A stretch of DNA of 64,000 nt from Globodera rostochiensis (Eukaryota; Nematoda; Chromadorea; Rhabditida; Heteroderidae). The notes under the pieces are model-generated. The model did not search any database. It was not told the DNA's origin and saw only the letters and a program-made list of their open reading frames with translations. The position numbers and the translations under genes were made by a program. The stretch lies in the NCBI GenBank assembly GCA_018350325.1, contig JAEVLN010000009.1, positions 2,005,388-2,069,387 of the forward strand, in the 5' to 3' direction. Of the stretch, positions 37,945-48,943 are shown in pieces. The number at the start of each line of letters is the position of its first letter. Position 1 is the stretch's first letter.

Positions 37945-39265
37945 TATACCCTTTAAAATGCAAATTAAATTTTTTACTTTACCTATTTTGAAAATAAACG
38001 ATATTTAATTTATAATTTTCTTAGATTAAAAATATGCAAATATATCATTTCTTTTAAAAAAACATTTAAAAAATGCTTATTAAGAATATTGTCATATCTA
38101 ACCTTAAGTTTAAAAATATATAAAATGAACATGTAATAAAAGTTAAATAAACAAAGATTCAATAAACCAGTAAACAGCAAGCAGTAATCAGTTGTTGCAA
38201 ACCCAGTAAAAAATACAAATAAAATGCAAAGTAGATCGTCTGGTGGTTATTAAAAAACCAAAATAAATAAGCTGCGAAAGCAAAAATTCTTATGAAATAT
38301 TTAAAAATAATATTGCTACTGGCATTTTGCCAGAAATCTAAATGCTATTGGTTTAATAAATTTGCTTTTTCTATTATATGGCAAAAAAACACTATTATTA
38401 AATACCATTAATGTGAACAAAAATAAAAAAATGTCAATGATAAAAAAAGAAACTTGTAAAGGATACCTTTAATTATTGACATTTAATTCTTCATTCGTCA
38501 ACAAAATCAAATTCAAGGGCAGCTATGCTAATAATAAAATGCATAAAGTTATCAAATTTTTATTTATTACCATTGCCATGAAATAAAATTTCAAAAAACA
38601 TTTAATAATTCTACCCATATCTTTATAAAAAGTATGCAAAAGCTTCACTTAAAAATATTATCACAAAAAATATGAGACATTAACCGCTTTTCTATTAGTG
38701 ATAAAATTTTTAGTTCTTTGTTAGCATCATAACTTTAATTGTATTTAAAAAAATACAAATAAATTTAAATCTTAAGAAAAGGCATTTTTTTACAATATTG
38801 GAAGAAAAAAAATGAATCAAAACAATTCAAACTCATAAAACGAAATATTATTTAAAAACCTTAAAAAATCGTCTTTTTATAATTCATTTTGATCGATTTT
38901 TTTGTGTATTTTTAATGACCATAAGTAAATGACATGTTATAAGATTTCAGTTTATCATACGTGCACTCTAGCAAAAAAAATTTTTAGTTTCTAAAAATGA
39001 AAAATAATACTTTAGATTTTTTATGATAAATATTATTTATGCTTTTTGGTTAGCCCAGCCAAATTATCCGGTATCGGACGGATATCCGGGTGTTTTTGAG
39101 CTATCCGGTATCCGGGGGACCCGGATAATATCCGGTTTTGTCCAACCCTAGTTTACAGCCTGTAATATCATTTAATTTTTTGTTTTTATTTTTAATTGCT
39201 ATACAATATTTGTAGGCAGAATTTTGCTTTTAATTTTTAATTATTTTTTATTGATTCGTTTGAAT
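37945..39265. other. A+T-rich stretch with a CCGGATA-motif element
   Basis: No gene. At about 39050-39152 the word CCGGATA/TATCCGG is reiterated in both orientations, ending tccaacccta. The left end (tagcccagcc) pairs only weakly, and the flanks are not duplicated, so it looks like a degenerate member of the hAT-like small elements. Confidence 0.4.
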
Positions 39266-39336
39266 TAGCTCATGATGCGCAGTGCGCACAACGTTATCGT
39301 CGCCGCGCCTCTTCTAGCCAATGCCACATCTGTGCC
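39266..39336 (-). CDS. Candidate terminal exon, unrecognised
   Basis: After the acceptor ttttgttcag, the frame reads TDVALARRGAATITLCALRI then MS and TAA. The opposite strand is also open here (LAHDAQCAQRYRRRASSSQC), so the coding strand is uncertain; the acceptor favours minus. Confidence 0.2.
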
Positions 39337-39984
39337 TGAACAAAATAGTTAGCATATTTAGCTACTGTATATCTAAATTTTACTATTTTATTAATATTAA
39401 TAAATATTTTAAACTCTTGTTATAGGAGGTAAATGAACAAAAAATTTCTTACTCAACGGAATAAAAATAATTTATATTATGTAAAACAAACGACTGTTTA
39501 TTGACAACATTGAATATATTGAAAGAATTTGCACTGTTAATACCTCGTCACGAGTAGCATTAATATCTTTTTGTAGTATATAATATTTACTCTATTATCA
39601 TATTTACACTGAGCACATCATCACTACTAAATTATAAAAATAATACCTTTAAGATATTTATTTCTTTTTAAATTTAATATTAATTAAGTTAAAAATTATG
39701 GTTTTCATTAATAAAAGCAAATTATTCGTAAAAATTCTTATTTATGCAAATTTTTAACTTGTTTGACAATAAAATAAAATAAAATTTCTTTATAATTTAG
39801 CTTTTACGAAAAAATGAAATGGTCTGACTGCACTGGATCAGTGTCTTCGGAGAATGGCAATGCTTTATGAATTTAAAAAAATTTATATGAAGCGAAGAAT
39901 TATGAAATTATGTCAATTAAATGCCGTTTATTAAAAAGGATTCATCGCATCAAATTTAATATTATAACTTGAAGTATCATTTAC
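39337..39984. other. A+T-rich stretch, no gene seen
   Basis: Nothing beyond A+T-rich sequence. Confidence 0.4.
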
Positions 39985-40735
39985 ATTATTTAGTCTCATT
40001 ATAAAATCTTGCATTACACGTCCAATTTACAAAACAGTTAAATTATAATAAATTTTTGCATTAAACATAAATTGAGATATTTGATTATTTAATGCGTTAC
40101 AAAGATCACAAAATGTCAACTAGGAATCTTGACCACAGAATAATAATTGTTCCAAATATTAAATCTCAATATGATATAAAGCTGAGCTTTAAAATAATAT
40201 ATTTTTAATTTAACTTTATATGTAATATGTAAGCATTTATATCTGTTCCTATCTTCATGCGCATTACTTTTCAAAATTGTTAAAGAGGACATCAAATCTT
40301 TACAATTTTTTTAATTTCAAAATAAAGTAATTCTAGATTCCATAGCAAAAATAAAGCTTTTTTACAATAAAAATAATTTATATAACTTATTATAATAATT
40401 TTGTTAACTTTAAAGCAAAAAAAAACTGAGCTGCGGGAGAACGCCCATAAAAGAAGCTTAACAGGTAGTCAATTAAACTCAAAAAAAAATCAACATAAAC
40501 TCTAAATTTATAGTGAATGTAGAAAGTTGAAATAAAATATTTGATTCCTATTATTATAAATATTAGAATAAATTTATATACAAACTCTATAAATAACAAT
40601 TTTCTATCTAAATACTTACTTATGTGTAAATTTTTAAAAAATGCTGTATCATTTTTTATTGGATCATGAAAAGGCAGGCTTTGATTGTGGAGTTGTCAGG
40701 AAGCTAAGCCATGATTTAAAAGGTTACAAAAGTAA
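39985..40735 (+). repeat. Single-copy relative of the palindrome centre
   Basis: 40264-40735 matches 58795-59170 in direct orientation, and hence 56860-57235 inverted. Both include gagctgcgggagaacgccc and gccatgatttaaaaggtta. 39985-40240 matches the palindrome spacer 58085-58495 in reverse orientation (cattacacgtccaatttac; gagatatttgattatttaat). It is diverged from the palindrome, unlike the two palindrome arms from each other, so it is an older paralogue and gives the unduplicated order of these blocks. Confidence 0.85.
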
Positions 40736-41900
40736 AATATCAATTAAATAAATTAAAATAATAATAAAAATGAAATAAATCGATTACTGCCGCAAATAGT
40801 TTTCCAAGAGATACACTAGCCGAAGCGATACTGCCGGGAGGTTCAACTAAAAATAAATAATAAAAAATTTTTATAATTTGACCTTGCAAATTCTTATTCA
40901 AGACGAATTTATGTCAAAATTTATGTAAAATATTATTGTTGATGAAGTATTAATAATATAAAAAAATTCGAGCCAATATAAATTATATCTCAACTCACCC
41001 CATCTAACTATTGCAGTTCGTATTGGGCTTGTCTCGCGAAGAGTTGAAAATCTCTAGTTCCGTATTTTAATTGACACATTCGTTAAAACAAATCAATCAA
41101 TAAATATTTCAAAAATACTGATTATTAATACCAAAACAAAAACAGACAAGATTAATACAGCGAAGCGGAGGGTTGTTTGTGCTGAATATTATTACATAAT
41201 AATAAAAATCTGTGTTATTTTCTTTTGGTAATCGTCATTGATTTTCCACTACTGGACATCATGCAAAAATTGAAAAATTATTAAAAGTAAATAATGAGAA
41301 AAAATAGTTAAATAATTTAAGAAATTTATATTATGTAAAACATCTACAAAATAAAAAAATTGAAAAAAATAGTATTAATGCTTGTTGCTATATAAAATTT
41401 TCAAAATTTAAGACTCAAAACGAATTAAAAATATTTTTAAACGCATGAAATTTCAAATGTGCCAACTATTTCTAAGTCGGTTATGATTTCAACAGAATCA
41501 CATGGTTATAATATAAATAACGAAATTACGAAACAAAATCTATTTTATTTTGTCAAAAATAATAAATCTCTATGCTTCGTAAAATTTCCAATAAATATGT
41601 TAACTTAAAAGTCAAAAGATGCCACCTTTTGCAGTAACACATTTTTATCAAAAATATCAAATTCAAATAAAATAAATAATTCGATTAGAATAAATTACAT
41701 TCAACAGAAAATTGTTTTAGACAATAAAACACAACAAAATAAAAAAATAAACAGAAATATTTTAAAAATCATTTTAAGTGTCGCACTTAGAGTTTTCATT
41801 TTGCAACAAAATAATAGCTTCATAATAAAAAATAAAAACAAGGAAATTACTTTAAAAGAAAAATTGTACAAAAACCAAAGGCACACCGTGAACGGACAAA
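40736..41900. other. A+T-rich stretch, one possible tiny exon
   Basis: At 41017-41061 + a 15-codon stretch FVLGLSREELKISSS is bounded by a good acceptor (ctaactattgcag) and GTATTT donor. 41150-41200 and 40800-40855 are further short open islands. No gene model can be built. Confidence 0.25.
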
Positions 41901-41905
41901 ATCCC

Positions 41906-42010
41906 TCGGAAATGACAACAAAAAAAATTCCGGAACCGGATTTTCAATTTTAAAAATTTAACGGAGGGATTTTTCTGGATAAATCCGAAAAAATCCGGAT
42001 AAATTTGCTT
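41906..42010 (-). mobile_element. CCGGATT-motif small element, partial
   Basis: Reverse complement of 45080-45170: both contain ggaaccggattttcaattt-like and ggagggatttttc sequences with reiterated CCGGAT. The two copies flank the metalloprotease gene region in inverted orientation. Ends are not clear here. Confidence 0.6.
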
Positions 42011-42614
42011 ATTTTCCAATATTATTGCCAGTTTAAATTCTCGATTTTTTTTCTATTAACGAATTCGTAATTAGAGTGCATCAAATAACATATTCTCAGA
42101 CAATTTTTAGAATAAAAAAATTTCAGACCAAAGGGCCCCCGCTATGGCTTTTGGCCAACTTTGAGGGGTCATAACTTTCTTCCTAGTTGAGTCCGCTCAA
42201 ACATTTTTGCAGATTCATGCGTTAGGCCTAGAGTGGGTCAAATGGTATATAATTTGGGTCATTTCGTTTGGTAAATACCCAACTCGCAACCTGCCAACTC
42301 GCCACCCCTTTTTTATTTGTTCAAAAACCGTTTAAGACAATTTTACAATTAAAAATGTATTTTTCATCTACTCAATGAGTCAAAACAAACAGTACCATTT
42401 TTAGGCTCGGGTAACAACCATGAGCTGAGTTATAGAGATTTAAAAAAGTAGCGAGTCGGGACAAAGTAGCGAGTTAGCAGGTAGCGAGTCGGTGTCTGCC
42501 CATTTGGTTTTCGGGGAGCTATGAACATGCGGGGGAATACGGAAATTCAAATATTCTCCAACGGTTTAAAAACAATTTCAAAAAATCAAATTTAATTTAT
42601 TTTGACAATTATAG
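42011..42614. other. Upstream of the metalloprotease: repeat-like, no exon found
   Basis: 42120-42240 is G+C-richer, without a frame (ggccaactttgaggggtcat), and looks like dispersed repeat. 42277-42308 (actcgcaacctgccaactcg) and 42449-42495 (gcgagttagcaggtagcgag) form an imperfect inverted repeat, probably another small element. The 5' exon(s) of the gene are not recognisable here. Confidence 0.4.
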
Positions 42615-44046
42615 CTAATGACGGACTGCTCGAAAAAGACTTTCAAACGGACCTGTATTTGGGGGCGTTTATGGATGATTTCAATGGAATTGCACTCCAA
42701 ATTTTGGCCTCTGACCTTCTTTCAACCATTGGACCAAATGGCACCGGCTTGTGCAATAAAATGGTCAAATTTTGTGCCGAAAAATTTATTTGATTTTTTC
42801 AGTGTTTTTCACTAAACTCCGATGGCCCCGACCCTACAACATTCCCCTTCAATGCCTCCGACTCCCAAAATGCCGTCACCGAACAATCCCGACTCACGAC
42901 GGGCCAATGGAGTGAATGTAAATTGGAGAAAAACGGCCTTTTTAAGCTCGAAAAAGGATGCAAAACGTATTTTTTGGGTTTTCACAATTTTATTATTAAC
43001 AAATTAATGCTTTTAGCCTTCAAATTTGCTACAAAAGCGAATTGGCGGGCAAATTGGCTACCGGAACTTCAAAGTTTGGGGGGCGATTTCGATTGGGAAA
43101 GCGTGTGAATGAAAGGCCTCTTTCTGATTGTGCCGGAGTTGTGGCACGTAAGGAATGGCATGCCCTGAACGTCTCCAAAATCAGTGACAGAATCTTTACG
43201 ATTCAGTCGAGGCGAGTCGTTTTTCGGCATAAATTGTTGAACGGTTCATAATTTAAGCCTTGGACTTGATGGACAATTCAGTTCCGTTTTCGACATTAAG
43301 CCGAACGACTTTATTGAGGCAATGAACATCTCCAGAGGTTTTAGACAAAGTTTTTATTATTTTTAATAATATTTTTACAGATTTTGGACCGATTGAAACG
43401 GACTTTTTAAAGGCGCTGCATTTGGGGGCATTTATGAAAGATTTCGATGCAATGGCATTTCGCATTCTGGCACTGGACCTTCTTTCATCCATCGGACAAA
43501 ATGGCACCGGATTGTGCAAGAAAACGGTCCCAATTTGTACTTTAATGTTAATCATTGGCATTTATTTTTAAGTGTGCCTTTGAACCAACCGCATGGCATA
43601 AGAACCATTTTGGCACAAATTGTATGGAAATTGTTTTCCCCGCAGAGGTTCCCAAATTCGTGCTGGACGTCTCCACACTGGCTTACTTTCTTGTTTGTGT
43701 GGAACATGAATCTCTTTACACTTCTGGATCACTTCCGGTGGACGAATACCAAGACTATGTCAATGCCTGCATGCAAGTGCCAACTGAAAAATGCCAATTG
43801 TAAAATCGAATTTTGATAAATCTTTAGCGATTTCAATTTTATTTTTAGTCAAGTCGAGGTGTACGCATGCTACAAAAGCTCAACAAACTGGCCCGGAAGC
43901 AGTTCCATTACCAAATTGTGCCAAAAACATCTCGATGTGGATTCGGCTTCAAATGTCGCGGGGTTCCGTGTTCGAATTTGTGTCCATCGTAAAGGACAGA
44001 TTCTTGTCGTGGAGTCATTTTTCAACGTTTCGTTCTCCAACCAAAA
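42615..44046 (+). repeat. Duplicated three-exon module in the metalloprotease
   Basis: Exon 42615-42763 parallels exon 43381-43526. Both encode LGAFM.DF, then IL..DLLS.IG.NGTGLC.K, and both end exactly after that Lys plus one residue, with the same phase. The next exons (42803-42966 and 43573-43799) both begin with Cys, and the third pair (43017-43205 and 43849-44046) both begin near a CYKS sequence. Similarity is strong only in the first pair. I do not recognise the domain; conserved Cys residues suggest an extracellular fold. Confidence 0.7.
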
Positions 44047-46048
44047 GTCTGTTTTTATTAGAGTAGGACGGGATCTGGATTTTGTGAAAAACCGGGTCAG
44101 GATTGAGAAAATTGTAAAACCGGAATTTTATGAGTGGGAAAATTAATAAAATCCCGATCAAAAAACCGGGAACAAAGGTCAAAAACAAAGATTTGAAATT
44201 TTGAAAAAAAACTGAATATTATTATAAGGGGGAATTCAGTCCCTAAATTGGAGTCTTCAGTACCATTCCCGATTCGTCTACTCTAGTTTTTATCCAATTT
44301 TGAAGTTAATGTTATTATATTTATTAAATTATATTAAAGATATTGAGAAAAATTGCATCATAATGATACAGTGATTCCAAATTAACTAATATTTTTTTAA
44401 GCATTGAAACAAAATGGAATTTTCCGATTACATTGGATGAAATTACGACGTCCATGCAAACGCTTCCCATTTTCTTCATCGAATTTGGAAACGGACCGCA
44501 ACAAAGCGCAATTCGAGAGAAACCCGGCGGATATCCCATTAACGGCAGTAATTGGAATATCAACGTAAAATAAATAAATTATTTTCAATTTCAATTTTTA
44601 TTTTTTAGAATGACGGCATCGGCTCCGTTCTCAATGACATTAAACCGGAAGAGATCAACGGAACTTGGGCGAAAAAGCTTCATTTTGTGCCGCCGTCGAC
44701 TAGGCGCATGAGGGTTTTTTTCCAAATTGCCGATCCCGAATTCTCGAGGCGACTCACTCAAGACGAGGGTTTGAAGCCTTCCGAGAATAACCCCAACAAG
44801 GTCAGTCTTTTAAAAAAGCAACTTTATTTATTCATATTTAGACATGGGAGACTTATTCTCCCTGTGATGAGTATGGAGACGATTGTGAAGAGATCCGTGA
44901 ACTTCTAAAGAGGATTGAGGATTTGGAATCGTGCCAAACTGGAACCCCGAACAGCGTTGCCGTTCTCCCAGACGACGCCGTAAATGTGAGAGATTCTAAT
45001 GCAATAGATTAAAGCTCGGTGCCGGACCGGCCACCGGCAGGATTTTTCCGGGTCCAAAATCCGGGTTTTTTTGCCCCTACGGGATTTTTTTCCGGATCAG
45101 ATTTATCCGGAAAAATCCCTCCAGTAAATTTTCAAAATTGACAATCCGGTTCCGTGATTTCACCGGTCCCTAATTCTAATGCCATAATAAACCAATCGAT
45201 TTTAGTTCAAACTTCCGCCATGGAAAAAACCGCCACCGGCCAGCCCTTTCAATTCATTTAAGAAGCGCAGCGAAAGTTTGAGGTGCCATGGCGGCGACGT
45301 GCCTTGTAACAAAGAAAGTCTGCACGAAGAATACATCAAAGCCCGAAAGAGTGAGTTTCGTTTTGCATTGATTGATTAAAATTGATTTAATTAAGTAAAG
45401 CCCATAAATTTTTAAATAATGCTAATAAAAAGTGAATGGAATTGCTTAAGGATGTGGACTTGCGCCAGAAGAAGGAAACCGCCGGAAAAAGAGACAATAT
45501 CTTCCGGAAAAAAACCATACAAAATGGACTGAATTCCCGATCAAGATCGGCTTTTTCGAAGAATTTTGTAAATAATTTTGATTGTAATAAATTAAATAAG
45601 CATTTTCAGTGCCTAAGCCTTACAAAAAATGGAAAACTGCCATCATAGAAGGAACCAATTTGATTATGTGCGTTTATTTTGTACAAATTTTATTGTACGC
45701 AATTTTTGTACAGGAAAGAAACATGCGTGTTGTGTTTATTAAAAATATCCCTAATAACAAAAATGGCGTTCATGGCATTGGCATTTCCAACCGCACTGGC
45801 GCATGCGGCGAATCTGATGATGGCAGAGCACCTGACTGGCAAGAACTTAAGCTTGCGGTGGAAAGCATCTACCCTTCCTGCAAAGTCTGTTTCTTGTCTT
45901 TTGCATATAAAATGAATTAAATAATGGCATTAAGCAAGCGAATATGTCCGTGATCGCAGCACATGAGCTTTTGCACGCACTTGGCCTTTTGCATGAGCAA
46001 CAACGAAGCGACGCTCGCAACTTCACCATCCTGCGAACCAGAGATCCC
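42615..46048 (+). CDS. Astacin-like (M12A) metalloprotease, incomplete
   Basis: Fifteen exons join in one open frame: 42615-42763, 42803-42966, 43017-43205, 43258-43337, 43381-43526, 43573-43799, 43849-44046, 44402-44564, 44609-44800, 44842-44985, 45206-45350, 45451-45567, 45610-45671, 45714-45884, 45935-46048. All junctions are GT/AG and most introns are 37-52 bp. The catalytic part carries the zinc motif HELLHALGLLHEQQRSD (45959-46009), the astacin consensus HExxHxxGxxHExxRxD. A basic processing site RRKKR precedes the start of the mature domain (QYLPEKNHTKW). Upstream lie a Pro/Lys-rich linker, a segment with PCDEYGDDCEEI, and about 480 residues built partly from a duplicated module. Missing are the first exon with start and signal peptide, and after 46048 the rest of the domain including the Met-turn. 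The predicted role, secreted zinc endopeptidase, rests on the family. Boundaries at 43205/43258, 44046/44402 and 45671/45714 are the least certain. Confidence 0.75.
44059..44285 (+). mobile_element. Small non-autonomous hAT element in an intron
   Basis: Ends are TAGAGTAGGACG and CGTCTACTCTA, flanked by a perfect 8-bp direct repeat GTTTTTAT (44051-44058, 44286-44293). The interior has reiterated CCGGG/CCCG words and resembles the 233-bp elements at 56431 and 59366 (attataagggg, ccgattc, cagtacca). It lies in the intron 44047-44401 of the metalloprotease gene, which without it would be about 120 bp long. It also extends a spurious open frame past the true exon end. Confidence 0.85.
45009..45172 (+). 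mobile_element. CCGGAT-motif small element in an intron
   Basis: Lies in the 220-bp intron 44986-45205. Ends TAAAGCTCGGTG and CACCGGTCCCTA form an imperfect inverted repeat. The 10-bp direct repeat ATTCTAATGC occurs at 44993-45002 and 45173-45182, though six bases separate the left copy from the apparent end. Interior reiterates CCGG/ATCCGG. An inverted partial relative is at 41906-42010. Confidence 0.7.
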
Positions 46049-46599
46049 GTAATCTTCAACACAATTTATTTATGTAAATTTGTTGGGTGTTGGCCTTTGA
46101 GCTTCCCCGTGCCCGGGTTTCAAATAAGTCTGTTTGGTCGGGGTTTGACTTTCAATTGTTATTTGCCTCTTTAATAATTTGGTTTTATTTTAAGTACTCA
46201 CAAGCATGTTTTCAAATGTGCATGTAAATTATGAAATTTAAGAATATATAAAGGTGCTAGATAATTATGAAAATTTAAAAATAATTAAATTCAGGCGTGA
46301 TGTCTGGAATTTTTCACTAAATAAATCGCTTGCACATTTTCAACTATATACATACATCAGAAAGTTATATGAAGGAGTTTGCTAAGATTATTTTGCTAAA
46401 GAAAACATTCACCAAAATAAATAATAAATTAAATTTACTTTACTTTATTTAACTCAGTTGGGGGTACAAAGAGCGGAAAAGATCGAAAGCGTTGGGCATG
46501 GGCAAAACGAGACCTTATAATTTTATTTAAATTTCATAAAAAGTTATAATTATGGTTAATAATAAATTTTTATAAAAAATATACAAGTTCATGACAAAA
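46049..46599. other. Downstream of the metalloprotease, no further exon
   Basis: The frame stays open to a TAA at 46172 but drifts into unconvincing sequence. A GTAATC donor at 46049 is the likely exon end. No SxMHY Met-turn or other astacin continuation could be found before repeat sequence starts at about 46600, so the gene appears cut off. Confidence 0.5.
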
Positions 46600-47735
46600 A
46601 ACAATTAAGCGAAATGGAGCATAGTTAATTGGAATTAAATATGGCATTATAATGAAAGGGTCCGTAATTTTAACAAAAAGTCTTCGAATAGAAGGCTTTT
46701 TTCTATTCATTTAATAAAAGATGTAAGAATAACATTATTTTATACTCTTTATGAAAATAAAGAAAACCCCAACCAGCAGCCACTAATTAAAAATTCAATG
46801 ATAATTAAGGATTATATAATGTAAATAAATTTTCAAAATATCAATAAACTAGTTTAACTTAATAATAACTGAATAAGCCGAACCTTAGTAAAATCATTTA
46901 AACTCGACATTGACAAAAAAAACAATCTGGTAGCCAAATAATAATAAAATTTAAATTTAAATGCAAATGCAATTTAAGAATAAAACGTTAAATTTAAATT
47001 TAAATAAATTAAATGCAAATTTTTACACCGATATTATCGAACGGATGTCGTATTAGTGCGTAATTTATGTAATAATCAAACTCTATAAAAGTAAAATTTT
47101 GAAAAGTCACTAAATATTTAGATAATAAAAAAAATAAATTTGAATAAAATTAGAATTCTTATTTTGACGCCAACGCTATTTGTGTATTTAAACAAGGACC
47201 ACGCGCACGGTTAACGAGTGTAAAGCCAGAAATAAACAAATAAAGTTAATACCATATGAAATCAAAAAATTAAAAAATAAAAATGACAAATATTAGATGA
47301 TAAAGATTCAAAAGTTTTTGATACTAAATTTACTATTTATATAAACAAAAAATAATTAATAAATTCTATTCGAAACCATATTATGTTAGGATAGAAACAT
47401 TAGAAACGCCGCAACAAAAAGGATGTAAAGCTTAAGAACAATTTTTTATAGAAAAATTCACCGACATTATAAAGAACAACTTCAACCTCCTTAATACAAT
47501 TTGTTAAATTGTGGGATTAGCTTAAAGAATATTTCTATTGTTTTTTAAAACACATTTCAAAACACTAAAATTAAAAAAATAAATAAAAATAAAACTACCA
47601 AAAAGCAAACCAAGTTATTTAAAATAATCTATAACAAACATTAATAGTAATCATTTAATAAAATATTATCTTCGACAAAAAAGGCGCTTTACAAGTGCGA
47701 TCTAGAAATTTGCTAATTAAAGAAATCTAATTAAG
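46600..47735 (+). repeat. Third copy of the outer part of repeat A
   Basis: Direct-orientation relative of 510-1920: attaagcgaaatggagcata at its start, gaaacgccgcaacaaaaagg at 47403. In 46795-46980 it is closer to the right arm (16565-16720 inverted) than to the left arm. A 355-bp-scale deletion relative to the left arm is apparent. No gene. Confidence 0.8.
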
Positions 47736-48590
47736 CAATTCGCGCGACCTGCACTTTGGTTGTTATGTTCCGTTTTATGAAATCTTTGTTTTTAATAATA
47801 ATAATAATAATAATTTGTTTTCAATCTTTGCAGAACTTCTACATCTCCTTCTAATTTAGCGGTTTCTTCAATATTAATCAAGATTCTGAAGGCTGTATTT
47901 TTATGATTATAAATTTTTTTATTGTTTAAAGTAATTATTTTTGTTTTAAAAAATGAATTTGAACACGACAATCAAACAGTTAAAACGCGGGCAAGAAATA
48001 TTTTTAATTTTTAGTTGACCAAGAGGCAGAGAAGATGGCGCGATTAATTAAAATAGTTTATTATTATTTATATTTAAGTCAGTTAATTATTTAAAATAGG
48101 AAAACTGACAGAAATAATTAACATAAATATTAATTTTGAGTTTGAAGATGTGACCTTTCTTTGGATTCCAGCATAGCGATCTTTTTTGAAAAATAATATT
48201 TAAACAAAAAAATAGACAACGGAGATTTTTAGAAACTAAAATTAAAAAATTTATTCGTTAACTATTTTAAAATGCATTTCATTATATAATTTTTAAATGC
48301 ATACATTTTTCTTTAAATGAATTAATAACAAAACTTAATTGAATATTAAAAAATGCAGCAAAATTCTAAATCATTAGGTAAATTCATTAAAATAAACTTT
48401 AATAAATAATACTATGCATTAACAATAAAAAATATTTTTGAGTTAATCGGAAATATACTAAATCAAGAATATCGAAAAAAGTCAAACACTAAATAATTTT
48501 TTATTTTAAAATATTTTATATCCTATTGACAAAAAGAATGTTGAGCTAAAATAAATTTACTGTAATTTCTAACAAAAATGCGTCAAGTGG
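47736..48590. other. A+T-rich stretch with an AAT microsatellite
   Basis: (AAT)7 at about 47793-47814. Short coding-like patches at 48030-48050 and 48135-48175 have no supporting splice structure. Confidence 0.4.
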
Positions 48591-48595
48591 TTACG

Positions 48596-48895
48596 GAGTG
48601 AAGGAGGTTAGACGAGAGATTTGAAAGAAATAGTGTGGAAAGTGAAGAGACTTTTGCCAGAGCAATAGAGAAAAATGAGTGAGAGGAAAATGGGCAGAGA
48701 GATATTGGGCAAATGACTGCGCTGCCCTTGCGGGGCGCGCGTCGCTGACGCGTACGCCACTCGCTGCTCATTGGCTGCGGATGCGCAACGCTGTCCAATT
48801 GGAGTGGGAGTGAGAGAAAGAAGAAAAGAGTGAGGGAAAAAGTGAGAAGAGAAAGAGAGGAAGGAGGGAATGTTCGATGAAGATGGGGTAGACAA
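48596..48895 (+). repeat. Purine-rich element with CpG-rich core, copy 1
   Basis: G/A-rich flanks (48596-48715, 48803-48890) surround a CpG-rich core at 48733-48790 containing gtcgctgacgcgtacgccac and tcgctgctc. The same arrangement recurs at 51388-51672. Long minus-strand frames here are only Ser/Leu/Phe-rich translations of the purine tract. A 12-base poly-C run follows at 48932-48943. Confidence 0.85.
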
Positions 48896-48943
48896 AAACA
48901 AATTATTTTTAGAAGTTTGAACAAAAGGATTCCCCCCCCCCCC

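Noticed and set aside
43253..43561. 102-codon minus-strand frame opposite the metalloprotease
   Set aside because: Antisense shadow of exons 43258-43337 and 43381-43526, which carry the coding signal and splice sites on the + strand.
43859..44146. Extension of the metalloprotease exon to a stop at 44144
   Set aside because: The extension lies inside the hAT-like element with 8-bp duplication at 44051/44286. A phase-compatible donor at 44047 fits the downstream exon instead.
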